A stretch of 64,000 nucleotides of DNA from Pseudomonas sp. TH31. Its GTDB lineage: Bacteria; Pseudomonadota; Gammaproteobacteria; Pseudomonadales; Pseudomonadaceae. Below the pieces are notes generated by a model, which was not told where the DNA came from, searched no databases, and was given only the letters and a program-made list of their open reading frames with translations. Both the position numbers and the translations under genes were made by a program. Shown piece by piece: positions 26,216 to 37,071 of the stretch. The stretch is taken from assembly GCF_016650815.1 (NCBI RefSeq), contig NZ_JAEKEZ010000028.1:101001-165000 (forward strand), given 5' to 3'. Within the stretch, counting starts at the first letter, position 1; each line of letters starts with the position of its first letter.

Positions 26216-27232
26216 TCAGAGTTGCAGGATCAGGGTTTTCAGCGGTGGCTGTTGATCCATCGACGGGAAGTCGCCGCCCGGTGTCATCACCGAGCACTCT
26301 CGCACCGGCCGCCCGGCTTTTTCCGCACAACGCAGGACCTGCTCGCGCCAGTCGTCCATGCTGACTTTCGCCAGGTTGTTGCAGCAGATCAGCACGCCGT
26401 TGTCGGCGGTGCTCAGCAGTGCCGGCTTGAGCAGGCTCTGATAGTCGCGCAGCAGGTCGACGGTGCCGAATGCGCTCTTGGCCCAGGCCGGAGGATCAAG
26501 CAGTACCAGATCGTACTGACGTTGTTCCAGGCGCTGATAGCCGGGCAGTTTCTGCCCGCGACGCTGACTGATCGGCAGGCCGGCCAATTGGCGGATTGCC
26601 GGGAAGTAATCGGACTGGATGAACTCCATGGTCGGTAACTGTGGGTTGAGCAGGCCGTTTTCGTGGCCTACGGCCAGGTTGCCCTCGGCAAAGTCCAGGT
26701 TGCAGACCTCGCTTGCGCCACCGGCCGCCGCACTCAGGCCGACGCCGCAGGTGTAGGCGAACAGGTTCAGTACGCTTTTGTTCTTGCTGTGCGCCTTGAC
26801 CCAGCCGCGGGTGTTGCGCAGGTCGAGGAACAGCAGTGGGTCCTGCCCGGCGTGACGGCCGCGAACCCGGTAGTTCAGGCCCCATTCGTGGCCGACCAGG
26901 TCTTGCAGGGCGGCTTCGTCGGCGCGGTAGACGGTGTCTTCGCGGTCGATGCGCGAATTGCCCTGGGAGCGGTCGTTGTAGACCAGCAGTGTGTCGAGGC
27001 CCAGTTGTTGATTGATCGTTTCGTGCAGTTGCAGCAAGTCATTGCGTTCCAGCGACTGGTGAAAGCTTTGCACCAGCAGTTGCGGGCCGTAACGGTCGAT
27101 GGTCAGGCCGCCGGCGCCTTCCTGGCTGCCATGGAACAAGCGATAGCAATCGGTGCCCTGCTGATGCAGTTCGGCAAGCAAGTCCTGGCGATGGTCGAGG
27201 GCGGCGCGCAGCGCCTGGATCAAGGAAGACAT
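26216..27232 (-). CDS. Class I SAM-dependent rRNA methyltransferase, RlmI-like
   Basis: 338 aa. The central Rossmann domain holds LFLDLRNTRGWVKAHSKNK and VLNLFAYTCGVGLSAAAGG (SAM motif I), then VCNLDFAEGNL (acidic residue binding SAM) and LVLLDPPAWAKSAFG (catalytic DPPAW). The arrangement matches RlmI/YccW-type 23S rRNA cytosine C5 methyltransferases, though the N-terminal PUA domain seems absent or reduced. Exact substrate unproven. Confidence 0.82.
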   Translation of the reverse strand: MSSLIQALRAALDHRQDLLAELHQQGTDCYRLFHGSQEGAGGLTIDRYGPQLLVQSFHQSLERNDLLQLHETINQQLGLDTLLVYNDRSQGNSRIDREDTVYRADEAALQDLVGHEWGLNYRVRGRHAGQDPLLFLDLRNTRGWVKAHSKNKSVLNLFAYTCGVGLSAAAGGASEVCNLDFAEGNLAVGHENGLLNPQLPTMEFIQSDYFPAIRQLAGLPISQRRGQKLPGYQRLEQRQYDLVLLDPPAWAKSAFGTVDLLRDYQSLLKPALLSTADNGVLICCNNLAKVSMDDWREQVLRCAEKAGRPVRECSVMTPGGDFPSMDQQPPLKTLILQL

Positions 27233-27285
27233 GCAGGGCGCCTTGCAGAAGGGAATTTGGCGCGGGAGTTTAACAGCTTAAGAAC

Positions 27286-27377
27286 CTGTAGGAGCGAGGC
27301 TTGCCCGCGAAGAACGATAACGCGGTATATCAGTTAGACCGCGTAACCTTCTTCGCGGGCAAGCCTCGCTCCTACAA
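27286..27377. repeat. REP palindrome pair (GTAGGAGCGAGGCTTGCCCGCG type)
   Basis: Inverted copies at 27286-27310 and 27354-27377 around a spacer that itself contains an inverted CGCGGT..ACCGCG. The right copy supplies the TAG stop codon of the neighbouring oxygenase gene (27372-27374). Confidence 0.85.
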
Positions 27378-28241
27378 CAACCCCATCCTGCGTTTGGCCC
27401 GCTGCACCGAGCCATTACGCATCGCCCAGCGCAGCATCGGCGCACTGCGTTTGACGCTGGCGCGGATCAACTTGCGTTGCCACGGGTTCTGGCTGACGCC
27501 GAGCATGTCACTGGCCCAGTCCGGCAGCAGGTCGATCCCGGCCTGCATCATCAAGCCGCCAAACGGTTTGGCCAGGCGGCTGGGGGAGGGCGCGTTCAAC
27601 AGCAATCGCAGGACTTCACGACTGCGCTCATCGCACAGTAATTGTGGGCGGATTCGTTCAAGGTACTCGGCCATTTCCTTACGGCTGCGCGGCACGTCAC
27701 GAGCACCGAGCCGTTCAGCAACCAGTGCGATTTCGCCGTAGTAACGGTCCTGATCCGCCAGCGACAGGTTCGGATTGCGGTAACGCAAATGCGCAGCAAG
27801 GAAGTTGCTGACCTCGGCCACGTGCACCCACGTCAGCAAGTCAGGGTCGCTGGCGGCGTAGGGCCGGCCATCCGGTGCGGTGCCGACCACTTGCAGGTGA
27901 ATAGTCCGGACTTTCTCGATCAGCCAGTCGGCGTCGTTGCGTGAACCGAACGTCGTCCCGGCGATGAACTGACTGGTGCGGCGCAATCGGCCGATCATGT
28001 CTTCGCGAAAATTCGAGTGATCCCAGACCCCGGCCAGGGCCAGTGGATGCAGGGCTTGCAGCATCAGCGCACTGATGCCACCGATCAGCATGCTGCTGAA
28101 ATCGCCGTGAACTTGCCAACTCACCGAGTCGGGGCCGAACAACCCGGGATCGCCCTTGGGGTTTTCCAGATCGAGCTTGCCCAAAGACAGACCGGTCAGG
28201 CTCATGAGCTGGGTTTCGATGCGGGTACGGATGAATTCCAT
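27372..28241 (-). CDS. Oxygenase MpaB family / DUF2236 protein
   Basis: 289 aa. Family features: GLFGPDSVSWQVHGDFSSMLIGGISALMLQALHPLALAGVWDHS near residue 35-80 and the YGEIALVAERLGA and LLPDWASDMLG segments. MpaB-like proteins are described as haem or metal oxygenases of unknown substrate; DUF2236 members include latex-clearing protein relatives. The last codons and the stop lie inside a REP element, so the C-terminus may have been altered by the repeat. Confidence 0.82.
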   Translation of the reverse strand: MEFIRTRIETQLMSLTGLSLGKLDLENPKGDPGLFGPDSVSWQVHGDFSSMLIGGISALMLQALHPLALAGVWDHSNFREDMIGRLRRTSQFIAGTTFGSRNDADWLIEKVRTIHLQVVGTAPDGRPYAASDPDLLTWVHVAEVSNFLAAHLRYRNPNLSLADQDRYYGEIALVAERLGARDVPRSRKEMAEYLERIRPQLLCDERSREVLRLLLNAPSPSRLAKPFGGLMMQAGIDLLPDWASDMLGVSQNPWQRKLIRASVKRSAPMLRWAMRNGSVQRAKRRMGLL

Positions 28242-28268
28242 GGCGACTCAGTGGTGGAAAAAAGGTGG

Positions 28269-28382
28269 ACTTGGAATGCCCTGTAGGAGCTGCCGAAGGC
28301 TGCGATCTTTTGATCTTCGTTTTCAGGATCAAAAGATCAAAAGATCGCAGCCTTCGGCAGCTCCTACGCGAGGCATTCCAAG
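28269..28382. repeat. REP palindrome pair with extra outer inverted arms
   Basis: Inverted GTAGGAGCTGCCGAAGGCTG copies at 28283-28302 and about 28347-28366. Beyond them, ACTTGGAATGCC (28269-28280) and GGCATTCCAAGT (28371-28382) form a further perfect 12-base inverted pair. Confidence 0.85.
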
Positions 28383-28390
28383 TCTGAGTG

Positions 28391-30327
<1,937 letters not shown>

Positions 30328-30334
30328 GACGGTT

Positions 30335-30347
30335 CCTTATTCTTGTT
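30335..30347 (-). promoter_or_regulatory. CA motif (Hfq-Crc target) over the acsA ribosome binding site
   Basis: On the coding strand AACAAGAATAAGG immediately precedes the start: three AAN triplets then AAGG, the Shine-Dalgarno. AANAANAA next to the ribosome site is the hallmark of catabolite-repressed mRNAs bound by Hfq and Crc in pseudomonads. The decoy sRNA CrcZ lies at 37072-37438. Confidence 0.7.
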
Positions 30348-30377
30348 TTGCGACAAGAGGGGAGCTACACGACCCTC

Positions 30378-30455
30378 GTAGGAGCTGCCGAAGGTTGCGA
30401 TCTTTTGATTTTGCTTTAGAAGATCAAAAGATCGCAGTCTTCGGCAGCTCCTACA
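30378..30455. repeat. REP palindrome pair (GTAGGAGCTGCCG type)
   Basis: Inverted copies CGTAGGAGCTGCCGAAGGTT and AGTCTTCGGCAGCTCCTACA, each with one base differing from the common form, between the pgi end and the acsA leader. If acsA and pgi are read from separate promoters, it lies within the acsA upstream region. Confidence 0.85.
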
Positions 30456-30486
30456 AGGTTAGTACCCCCGCAGGAACGGCGTCAGG

Positions 30487-32151
30487 TTAACCGCGGTGAC
30501 GGCCGCGGAAGTAGTTGATCAGGCCTTGGGTCGAAGCATCGTCAGCCGGGGTTTCTTCGCTGCCAACCAGGCGGTTGTAGACGCCTTTGCCCAGCTCTTT
30601 GCCCAGCTCCACGCCCCACTGGTCGAAGGCATTGATGCCCCAGACCACGCTTTGCACGAAGACTTTGTGTTCGTACAGCGCCACCAGTGCGCCGAGACGA
30701 CGCGGGCTGATGCGCTCGACCACCAGGGTGTTGCTCGGACGATTGCCCGGGATCACCTTGTGCGGTGCAAGCTTCTGTACTTCGTCTTCGGCCATGCCCT
30801 TGTCACGCAACTCGGCTTCGGCCTCGGCGCGGGTCTTGCCGAGCATCAATGCCTGGCTTTGGGACAGGCAGTTGGCGTACAGCCACTGGTGGTGATCGGA
30901 CACCGGGTTGAAGCTGACGATCGGAACGATGAAGTCAGCTGGAATCAGTTGGGTACCTTGGTGCAGCAACTGGTGATAAGCGTGCTGACCGTTGCAGCCG
31001 ACGCCGCCCCAGATGACCGGGCCCGTATCGGTGGACACCGGGGTGCCGTCCTGACGCACGCTCTTGCCGTTGGATTCCATATCCAGCTGTTGCAAGTGCT
31101 TGGTGATGTTACGCAGGTAGTGGTCGTACGGCAGGATCGCGTGGCTTTGTGCGCCCCAGAAGTTGCCGTACCAGACACCAAGCAACGCCAGCAGTACCGG
31201 CATGTTCTGTTCGAACGGTGCGCTCTGGAAATGCTGGTCCATGGTGTAGGCACCGGACAGCAGTTCCTTGAAGTTCGACATGCCGATGGCCAGGGCAATC
31301 GGCAGACCGATGGCCGACCACAGCGAGTAACGCCCGCCGACCCAGTCCCACATCGGGAAGATGTTCTCTTCGCGGATACCGAAGGCCACGGCGGCGGCGT
31401 TGTTACTCGACACCGCAATGAAGTGGCGATACAGCTCGGCTTCCGAACCACCCTGAGCCAGGTACCAGGCGCGTGCGGCCTGGGCATTTTTCAGGGTTTC
31501 GAGGGTGTTGAAGGATTTCGACGAGACGATGAACAGCGTGGTCTCGGCGCGCAGCTTCATGGTCAGTTCGTGGAACTCACTGCCGTCGATGTTTGCCAGG
31601 TAGTGGCAACGCACGCCTTTCTGGGCATACGACAGCAGCGCTTCGGACACCAGCTCAGGGCCGAGGAACGAGCCACCGATGCCGATGTTCACCACGTCAG
31701 TGATCGGCTTCTCGGTGTAACCGCGCCACAGACCATCGTGGATGCGGCCCACAAGGTCGGTGATCTGGTTCAGCACTTTGTGCACTTCAGGCATCACGTT
31801 GACGCCGTTGACCGACAATTTGTCGCCCACCGGGCGGCGCAGGGCGGTGTGCAGCGCCGGTCGGCCTTCGGAGGAATTGACGATTTCGCCGTCGAACAGC
31901 GCTTTGATGGCGCCCTTGAGGTCGACTTCGTTGGCCAGGCCCACCAGCAGGTTGCGGGTCTGGGCGTTGATCAGGTTCTTCGAATAATCGAGAAACAGAC
32001 CGCAGCTGCTGAGGGTGAATTGAGTAAAGCGCTGCGGGTCGGCATTGAAGGCCTCGCGCATGCTGAAATCCTGCATGGCTTGGCGGTGGTCTTTCAACGC
32101 TTGCCAGGCGGGCAGAGCGGTAACGTCGTGAGGAGTGCGGTAGTACGCCAT
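30487..32151 (-). CDS. pgi: Glucose-6-phosphate isomerase
   Basis: 554 aa, full length. Signatures VNIGIGGSFLGPELV, the phosphate-binding SSKSFNTLET, the PGI signature 1 DWVGGRYSLWSAIGLP and PGI signature 2 GINAFDQWGVELGK near the C-terminus. Interconverts glucose-6-P and fructose-6-P; in pseudomonads, which lack phosphofructokinase, it works mainly in the gluconeogenic direction and the Entner-Doudoroff cycle. The start at 32151 (MAYYRTPHDVTALPAW) is the conserved one. It follows panD. Confidence 0.96.
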   Translation of the reverse strand: MAYYRTPHDVTALPAWQALKDHRQAMQDFSMREAFNADPQRFTQFTLSSCGLFLDYSKNLINAQTRNLLVGLANEVDLKGAIKALFDGEIVNSSEGRPALHTALRRPVGDKLSVNGVNVMPEVHKVLNQITDLVGRIHDGLWRGYTEKPITDVVNIGIGGSFLGPELVSEALLSYAQKGVRCHYLANIDGSEFHELTMKLRAETTLFIVSSKSFNTLETLKNAQAARAWYLAQGGSEAELYRHFIAVSSNNAAAVAFGIREENIFPMWDWVGGRYSLWSAIGLPIALAIGMSNFKELLSGAYTMDQHFQSAPFEQNMPVLLALLGVWYGNFWGAQSHAILPYDHYLRNITKHLQQLDMESNGKSVRQDGTPVSTDTGPVIWGGVGCNGQHAYHQLLHQGTQLIPADFIVPIVSFNPVSDHHQWLYANCLSQSQALMLGKTRAEAEAELRDKGMAEDEVQKLAPHKVIPGNRPSNTLVVERISPRRLGALVALYEHKVFVQSVVWGINAFDQWGVELGKELGKGVYNRLVGSEETPADDASTQGLINYFRGRHRG

Positions 32152-32397
32152 CGCTGCGGTTTTCCTTTTACTTGAACTGCCTTTAAGACACTGAAGATCC
32201 CGGTATGTCCCGGCCACTGGGTGGGCAATGTCCGGTCAATCTGCCTGGAGACGATTAAATAGCGCAGGGCGGTAACAGTAAACCTCGCGTGTTGATCTGT
32301 CTTGGCTTTGTCTGCCCTGCGGCCGGTACTTTTTTATACCGGCATGGCAGGTCAGACAACAGGCGGGGGGTTCAGTGCAGAGAATAGCGGGTTCGGG

Positions 32398-32778
32398 TCA
32401 GGCGACCTGAACCGGAATGGCATTGCTGGTGTGGCTCAGTTCATTGCCCGGCGCCATGTAGAGCATGCGCGGTTTGAAGTTGAGCAATTCGGCCTCGCTG
32501 TAGTGAGCGTAAGCGCAAATGATGACCCGATCGCCAACCTTGGCCTTGTGTGCCGCAGCGCCGTTGACCGAAATCATGCCGGAACCTTCTTCACCACGAA
32601 TCGCGTAGGTGGTGAAGCGTTCACCGTTGTCGATGTTGTAGATCTGGATCTGTTCGTATTCGCGGATGCCGGACAGATCCAGCCATTCGCCATCAATGGC
32701 GCAAGAGCCTTCGTAATCGAGAACAGCGTGGGTGACTTCGGCGCGGTGCAGCTTGGCCTTGAGCATGATGGCGTGCAT
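32398..32778 (-). CDS. panD: Aspartate 1-decarboxylase
   Basis: 126 aa pyruvoyl enzyme making beta-alanine for pantothenate. The self-cleavage site is Gly24-Ser25 in DYEGSCAIDG. The segment TTYAIRGEEGSGMISVNGAAA is conserved. Start at 32778 (MHAIMLKAKLHRAEVT) is the family N-terminus; the longer frame runs through a REP. Downstream of panC in the same direction, separated from it by a REP element. Confidence 0.96.
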   Translation of the reverse strand: MHAIMLKAKLHRAEVTHAVLDYEGSCAIDGEWLDLSGIREYEQIQIYNIDNGERFTTYAIRGEEGSGMISVNGAAAHKAKVGDRVIICAYAHYSEAELLNFKPRMLYMAPGNELSHTSNAIPVQVA

Positions 32779-32848
32779 GAGTGTTTTCCCAGGTCGGAAT
32801 CGAACGGCGGGCAGTTTGCCCGAAGGCTTTGTGGGCGGCAATACAAGG

Positions 32849-32933
32849 CAAAAGATCGCAGCCTTCGGCAGCTCTTACAGGAGTACTCGATCCCATGTAG
32901 GAGCTGCCGAAGGCTGCGATCTTTTGATCTTGC
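32849..32933. repeat. REP palindrome pair inside the pan operon
   Basis: Copies AAAAGATCGCAGCCTTCGGC (32851 onward) and GTAGGAGCTGCCGAAGGCTG (32897-32916) in inverted orientation, between panC and panD. Within a co-transcribed unit such elements can act as mRNA-stabilising or attenuating hairpins. Confidence 0.85.
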
Positions 32934-32936
32934 TGT

Positions 32937-33797
32937 TTAAACCGTAGCGTCGAGGTTCAGGTGCAGATTGTCGATCAACCGCGTAGTGCCAAGGAACGCC
33001 GCCACCAGAATCACCAGGTCCCGGTCTTCTGCTGTGGCCGGACGCAAGGTCAGCGCATGGCGGATCTCCAGGTAATCGGCCCGCAAGCCAGCGGCTTCAA
33101 GCTGTTTAATCTGCGCGTCGATCAGCGCCGGGTAATCGCGATCACCTTGTTTGATAGCGTCGACCATCGACGACAGCGTGCGATACACCACTGGCGCTGT
33201 CGCTCGCTGTTCTTCATTGAGAAAGCCATTGCGCGACGACAGGGCCAGGCCATCGGCGGCCCTTACGGTCGGCTCGCCGATGATCTGGATCGGCATGTTC
33301 AGGTCGTGGACCAGCGCGCGAATCACCGCCAGTTGCTGGAAGTCTTTCTGGCCGAAGATCGCCAGGTCCGGCTGAACCATGTTGAACAGTTTGCTGACCA
33401 CCGTCGCCACGCCTTCGAAGTGCCCGGGACGGCTGGCGCCGCACAAACCTTCGGACAGTTGCGCAACGCTGACACGAGTCTGGCCGGCCATGCCGTCGGG
33501 ATACATTTCTTCGACGGTCGGGGCGAACAGCAGGTGGCAGCCGGCCTGGAGCAGTTTTTCCTGATCGGCCGTCAACGTACGCGGGTACTTGTCGAGGTCT
33601 TCGCCAGCGCCGAATTGCAGCGGGTTGACGAAAATGCTCGCGACCACGAAATCCGCCCGTTGGGAGGCTTTGGTAATCAGTGCGACATGACCGCTGTGCA
33701 GGTTGCCCATGGTCGGTACAAAGGCGATGCGCTTGCCTTCACCGCGGGCACGGGCCACGGCGGCCCGCAGTTCGCGGACGGTTTTTACGGTGTTCAT
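32937..33797 (-). CDS. panC: Pantothenate synthetase (pantoate-beta-alanine ligase)
   Basis: 286 aa. ATP-binding motifs PTMGNLHSGHVALI (HIGH-like) and the KMSKS-like LSSRNGFL; also LRSGHFEGVATVV-type segment (ASRPGHFEGVATVV) and FGQKDFQQL. Joins pantoate, the product of PanB after reduction, with beta-alanine from PanD. Its ATG overlaps the panB stop by four bases. Confidence 0.96.
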   Translation of the reverse strand: MNTVKTVRELRAAVARARGEGKRIAFVPTMGNLHSGHVALITKASQRADFVVASIFVNPLQFGAGEDLDKYPRTLTADQEKLLQAGCHLLFAPTVEEMYPDGMAGQTRVSVAQLSEGLCGASRPGHFEGVATVVSKLFNMVQPDLAIFGQKDFQQLAVIRALVHDLNMPIQIIGEPTVRAADGLALSSRNGFLNEEQRATAPVVYRTLSSMVDAIKQGDRDYPALIDAQIKQLEAAGLRADYLEIRHALTLRPATAEDRDLVILVAAFLGTTRLIDNLHLNLDATV

Positions 33798-34594
33798 GCA
33801 GAGAATCCATGTTCGATGCCGGGGAAAGTCGTCGCTTTGACTTCAGTGACGTAAGCGCTCAGCGCCGCTTGAATGCTGACTTGCCCGGCCATGAAGTTCT
33901 TTACGAACTTCGGCACGCGGCCAGTGATGGACAGGCCCAGGATGTCGTGCAGTACCAGGACCTGGCCATCGGTGGCGCTACCGGCGCCGATACCGATCAC
34001 CGGAATACCCACGGCTTGGGTGATTTCCTGGGCCAGTTCGCTCGGTACGCATTCAAGCAACAGCATGGCGGCGCCGGCCTGTTCCAGGGCGATGGCGTCA
34101 GCGCGCATCTGCCGCGCCTGGTTCTCGCTGCGGCCCTGGACTTTGTAACCGCCCAGGATGTTCACCGCCTGCGGAGTCAGCCCCATGTGGGCGCACACCG
34201 GCACACCGCGTTCGGCGAGCAGGCGGATAGAGTCCGCCAGCCACAATGCGCCTTCGACCTTGATCATGTGCGCGCCGGCCTGCATCAGCGTGGCGCTGTT
34301 GATCATGGTTTGTTCAAGGGTGGCGTTGGCCATGAATGGCAGGTCCGCGAGGATCAGGGCGTCGGAGTTACCGCGTTTGACGGAGGCCACGTGGTAGGCC
34401 ATTTCCGCAGTGGTCACCGGCAGGGTGCTGTCGTGACCTTGCAAAACCATGCCGAGGGAGTCGCCCACCAGCAGCACTTCAACACCAGCCTCGTTGCAGG
34501 CGTGGGCGAAGGTCGCGTCATAGCAGGTCAGCATGGTGATTTTTTCACCTTTCTGCTTGAGGCTCTGGAGTGTGGTCAGGGTGATGGCTGGCAT
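33794..34594 (-). CDS. panB: 3-methyl-2-oxobutanoate hydroxymethyltransferase
   Basis: 266 aa TIM-barrel. Metal and substrate motifs LTCYDATFAHACNEAGVEVLLVGDSLGMVLQGHDSTLPV near the N-terminus, HMGLTPQAVN near 135, and EQAGAAMLLLECVP with the catalytic Glu near 180. Uses methylene-tetrahydrofolate and ketoisovalerate, an intermediate of the valine pathway served by ilvIHC in this same window. First gene of panBCD. Confidence 0.96.
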   Translation of the reverse strand: MPAITLTTLQSLKQKGEKITMLTCYDATFAHACNEAGVEVLLVGDSLGMVLQGHDSTLPVTTAEMAYHVASVKRGNSDALILADLPFMANATLEQTMINSATLMQAGAHMIKVEGALWLADSIRLLAERGVPVCAHMGLTPQAVNILGGYKVQGRSENQARQMRADAIALEQAGAAMLLLECVPSELAQEITQAVGIPVIGIGAGSATDGQVLVLHDILGLSITGRVPKFVKNFMAGQVSIQAALSAYVTEVKATTFPGIEHGFSA

Positions 34595-34822
34595 GTAAAA
34601 AATCCTCGTTCAGGCGCTATGGAAACTACTGCGAGTAACGCGCGTGATTCTTCATTTACTCAGGCGCACGGTCTTTTGTCGTGCTTATAAGGCCTGGATT
34701 GCGCCCTTTAGCGCCGCGTTGGCGGCAGCGGGACGCCTATAGTCGTGAGGAGGACTCGGGAAGTCAATTGTGTGTGTTACCGCGTTGTTACGGTTGGGGT
34801 GTTACCGGGGTAAATAGACGCC
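34595..34822. other. Intergenic region between folK and panB
   Basis: About 230 bases without a gene. It must hold the panB promoter on the minus strand, but no sigma-70 boxes good enough to call are seen. A GGTGTTACCG/GTTACGG-rich patch near 34777-34815 has repeated GTTAC cores of unknown meaning. No RNA gene recognised. Confidence 0.5.
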
Positions 34823-34914
34823 TGTAGGAGCAAAGCTTGCTCGCGATGGCATTCGTTCAGTCAGCATTGGTGCTGCATGTGAGACCGTAATCGCGAGCAA
34901 GCTTTGCTCCTGCG
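34822..34914. repeat. REP-like palindrome pair (GTAGGAGCAAAGCTTGCTCGCGA type)
   Basis: Inverted copies at 34823-34846 and 34890-34914, variant of the second REP family with AAAGCTT in the middle, just after the folK stop codon. Confidence 0.85.
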
Positions 34915-34919
34915 AGGGA

Positions 34920-35411
34920 TTAGCGTGAAGCTTGGGAGAGGCGTTCCAGCCCGACAAACGGGCACGCCGCCAGCAATTCGCTGAGCGTCCGGCCATCGGC
35001 CAACCGCAGATCCGCAGGCGCCAGTTCGGCCAGTGGATACAGGACGAAGGCTCGCTCTTGCAGGTGGTAATGGGGGACTTTGAGGCGAGGTTCGTCGATC
35101 AGGCGATCGCCGAACAGCACGATGTCGAGATCCAGCGTGCGAGGGCCCCAGCGTTCAAGACGTTCGCGGCCCTGGCCGTTCTCGATGGCTTGCAGCGCAT
35201 CGAGCAGCTCCAGCGGTGCGAGCGTGCTGTGCAGCGCGGCAACCGCGTTGGTGTAACGCGGTTGGCCGGGCAGCAATGAGTCGCTTTGATAAAACGCGGA
35301 AACCCCGACCAGTTCGGTCTGCGGCAACTGCGCCAGCGCTTCGACGGCGCTGCGCAATTGTTCGGCGGGGTCAGCCAGATTGCTGCCCATGCCGATGTAG
35401 ATGCGTTCCAT
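34920..35411 (-). CDS. folK: HPPK, 2-amino-4-hydroxy-6-hydroxymethyldihydropteridine pyrophosphokinase
   Basis: 163 aa. Family motifs YIGMGSNLADP (N-terminus), YTNAVAAL, and the signature RWGPRTLDLDIVLFGD with the metal-binding DLD. Makes the folate precursor used by FolP. Starts 3 bases after the pcnB stop; in this order pcnB-folK-panB form a conserved run, where folate-derived methylene-THF is also the PanB substrate. Confidence 0.96.
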   Translation of the reverse strand: MERIYIGMGSNLADPAEQLRSAVEALAQLPQTELVGVSAFYQSDSLLPGQPRYTNAVAALHSTLAPLELLDALQAIENGQGRERLERWGPRTLDLDIVLFGDRLIDEPRLKVPHYHLQERAFVLYPLAELAPADLRLADGRTLSELLAACPFVGLERLSQASR

Positions 35412-35414
35412 GGA

Positions 35415-36815
35415 TTATTCGCTTGTGGTGCTCGGAGCACCGGCCGCGCGTTTGCGCTTGGCGCCGCCACTGCGACGACGCTTGCGTGGCGCACCGGTAC
35501 CGTCATCCTTGCCGCTCAGGTCGCGGATCATGTCGCGACGTTCGCTGTCGTTGGCGTCCTGATAGTCCGTCCACCATTCGCCCAGGCCATCGGTCTGCTC
35601 GCCGGCGCTTTCGCGCAGCAGCAGGAAGTCGTAACCGGCACGGAACCGCGGGTTGTCCAGCAACAGGTCGGCGCGCTTGCCGCTACGGCGTGGCAGACGC
35701 TCCTGCATGTCCCAGATCTCGCGGATCGGCATGGTGAAGCGTTTTGGGATCGCAATGCGCTGGCACTGTTCGGCAATCAGCTCGTGAGCGGCTTCCTGCA
35801 TCGCCGGAATCGGCGGCATGCCGCGCTCTTGCAGGCGCAGTACACGGCCCGGCAGGGCCGGCCATAGCAGTGCAGCAAATAGGAACGCCGGGGTTACCGG
35901 TTTGTTCTGCTTGATCCGCAGGTCGGTGTTGATCAGTGCGTCACTGATCAGCGTGTGGGTGTACGTCGGGTTGTATTCCAGGGCTTCGGCGCTGGCCGGG
36001 AACAGTGGATCGAACAACTGCAGGTCGACCAGCATCTCAAAGGTGTCCGCGGCGTGGCCGGAGAGGAACAGCTTGAGTACTTCTTCGAACAGGCGGGCCG
36101 ACGGAATCTCGCGCAGCATCGGTGCCAGATCGCGGATCGGCGCGGCGCTGTGTTTTTCGATACCGAAATTCAGCTTGGCGGCGAAACGCACGGCCCGCAG
36201 CATCCGTACCGGGTCTTCCTGGTAGCGTTGCTGTGGGTCGCCGATCAGGCGGATCAAGTGATTGCGGATGTCGTGTACGCCATTGGCGTAGTCGAGAATG
36301 CGTTCACTGACCGGATCGTAATACAGCGCGTTGATGGTGAAGTCGCGGCGTTGCGCGTCTTCTTCCAGGGTGCCGTAGACGTTGTCGCGCAGAATGCGCC
36401 CGCTCTCGTTGCGGGAGGACTGGTTGCTGTCTTCCTCTTCATCGTTTTGCGGGTGATTGGCGCGGAAGGTCGCGACTTCAATGATTTCGCGACCAAAGTG
36501 GATATGCACCAATTTGAAGCGACGACCGATGATTCGCGCATTGCGGAATTCGGCACGTACCTGTTCAGGGGTGGCGCTGGTGGCGACGTCGAAATCTTTT
36601 GGCGTGATGCCGAGCAACATGTCACGCACACAGCCGCCGACCAGGTAAGCCTGATAACCGGCGTTCTGCAGGCGTTCGACGATGTTCACCGCGTAACGGC
36701 TGAATTGTGCCTTCTGCAGCGAGTGTTGGCCGCTGTTGAGCACTTCAGGCGTACTACGGATGTGTTGCGTATGACGCTTGGGAGAACGGAATGACTGGAA
36801 CAACTTCTTCAGCAT
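35415..36815 (-). CDS. pcnB: Poly(A) polymerase I
   Basis: 466 aa of the nucleotidyltransferase superfamily. Head domain AYLVGGCVRDMLLGITPKDFDVATSATPEQV with the GG...R and catalytic DFD aspartates, second Asp in RRDFTINALYYDP, then the RNA-binding neck and body. The very basic tail (GAPRKRRRSGGAKRKRAAG) resembles that of E. coli PcnB. Adds 3' A-tails that target RNA for decay. The start at 36815 (MLKKLFQSFRSPKRH) is chosen over a codon three residues upstream. Confidence 0.94.
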   Translation of the reverse strand: MLKKLFQSFRSPKRHTQHIRSTPEVLNSGQHSLQKAQFSRYAVNIVERLQNAGYQAYLVGGCVRDMLLGITPKDFDVATSATPEQVRAEFRNARIIGRRFKLVHIHFGREIIEVATFRANHPQNDEEEDSNQSSRNESGRILRDNVYGTLEEDAQRRDFTINALYYDPVSERILDYANGVHDIRNHLIRLIGDPQQRYQEDPVRMLRAVRFAAKLNFGIEKHSAAPIRDLAPMLREIPSARLFEEVLKLFLSGHAADTFEMLVDLQLFDPLFPASAEALEYNPTYTHTLISDALINTDLRIKQNKPVTPAFLFAALLWPALPGRVLRLQERGMPPIPAMQEAAHELIAEQCQRIAIPKRFTMPIREIWDMQERLPRRSGKRADLLLDNPRFRAGYDFLLLRESAGEQTDGLGEWWTDYQDANDSERRDMIRDLSGKDDGTGAPRKRRRSGGAKRKRAAGAPSTTSE

Positions 36816-36953
36816 GGGATGCACTGTTTGAAGGAATGTTCGGCCATAACGAAGAATGACCGCATGATGGGCCGGGATTCTAGCATTTAGTCAGGGGATG
36901 GTGTAGGAAGCTGCGCAAGCGCTTGAAGGAGGCTTCTGTTACGCACGATTTAT

Positions 36954-37042
36954 GTGTAGGAGCTGCCGCAGGCTGCGATCTTTTGATCTTGCCCTTTTAA
37001 ATCAACATCAAAAGATCGCAGCCTGCGGCAGCTCCTACACAG
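36954..37042. repeat. REP palindrome pair between pcnB and crcZ
   Basis: Inverted GTAGGAGCTGCCGCAGGCTG copies at 36956-36975 and about 37019-37039, perfectly matched to each other (both carry GCAGG in place of the GAAGG seen in most copies). Confidence 0.88.
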
Positions 37043-37071
37043 TCAAACGCAGGGCCGGCAAATCGCAGAAA

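Noticed and set aside
30496..32175. 559-codon plus-strand frame opposite pgi
   Set aside because: Shadow of pgi; composition (Val, Gln, His-rich) is typical of antisense translation.
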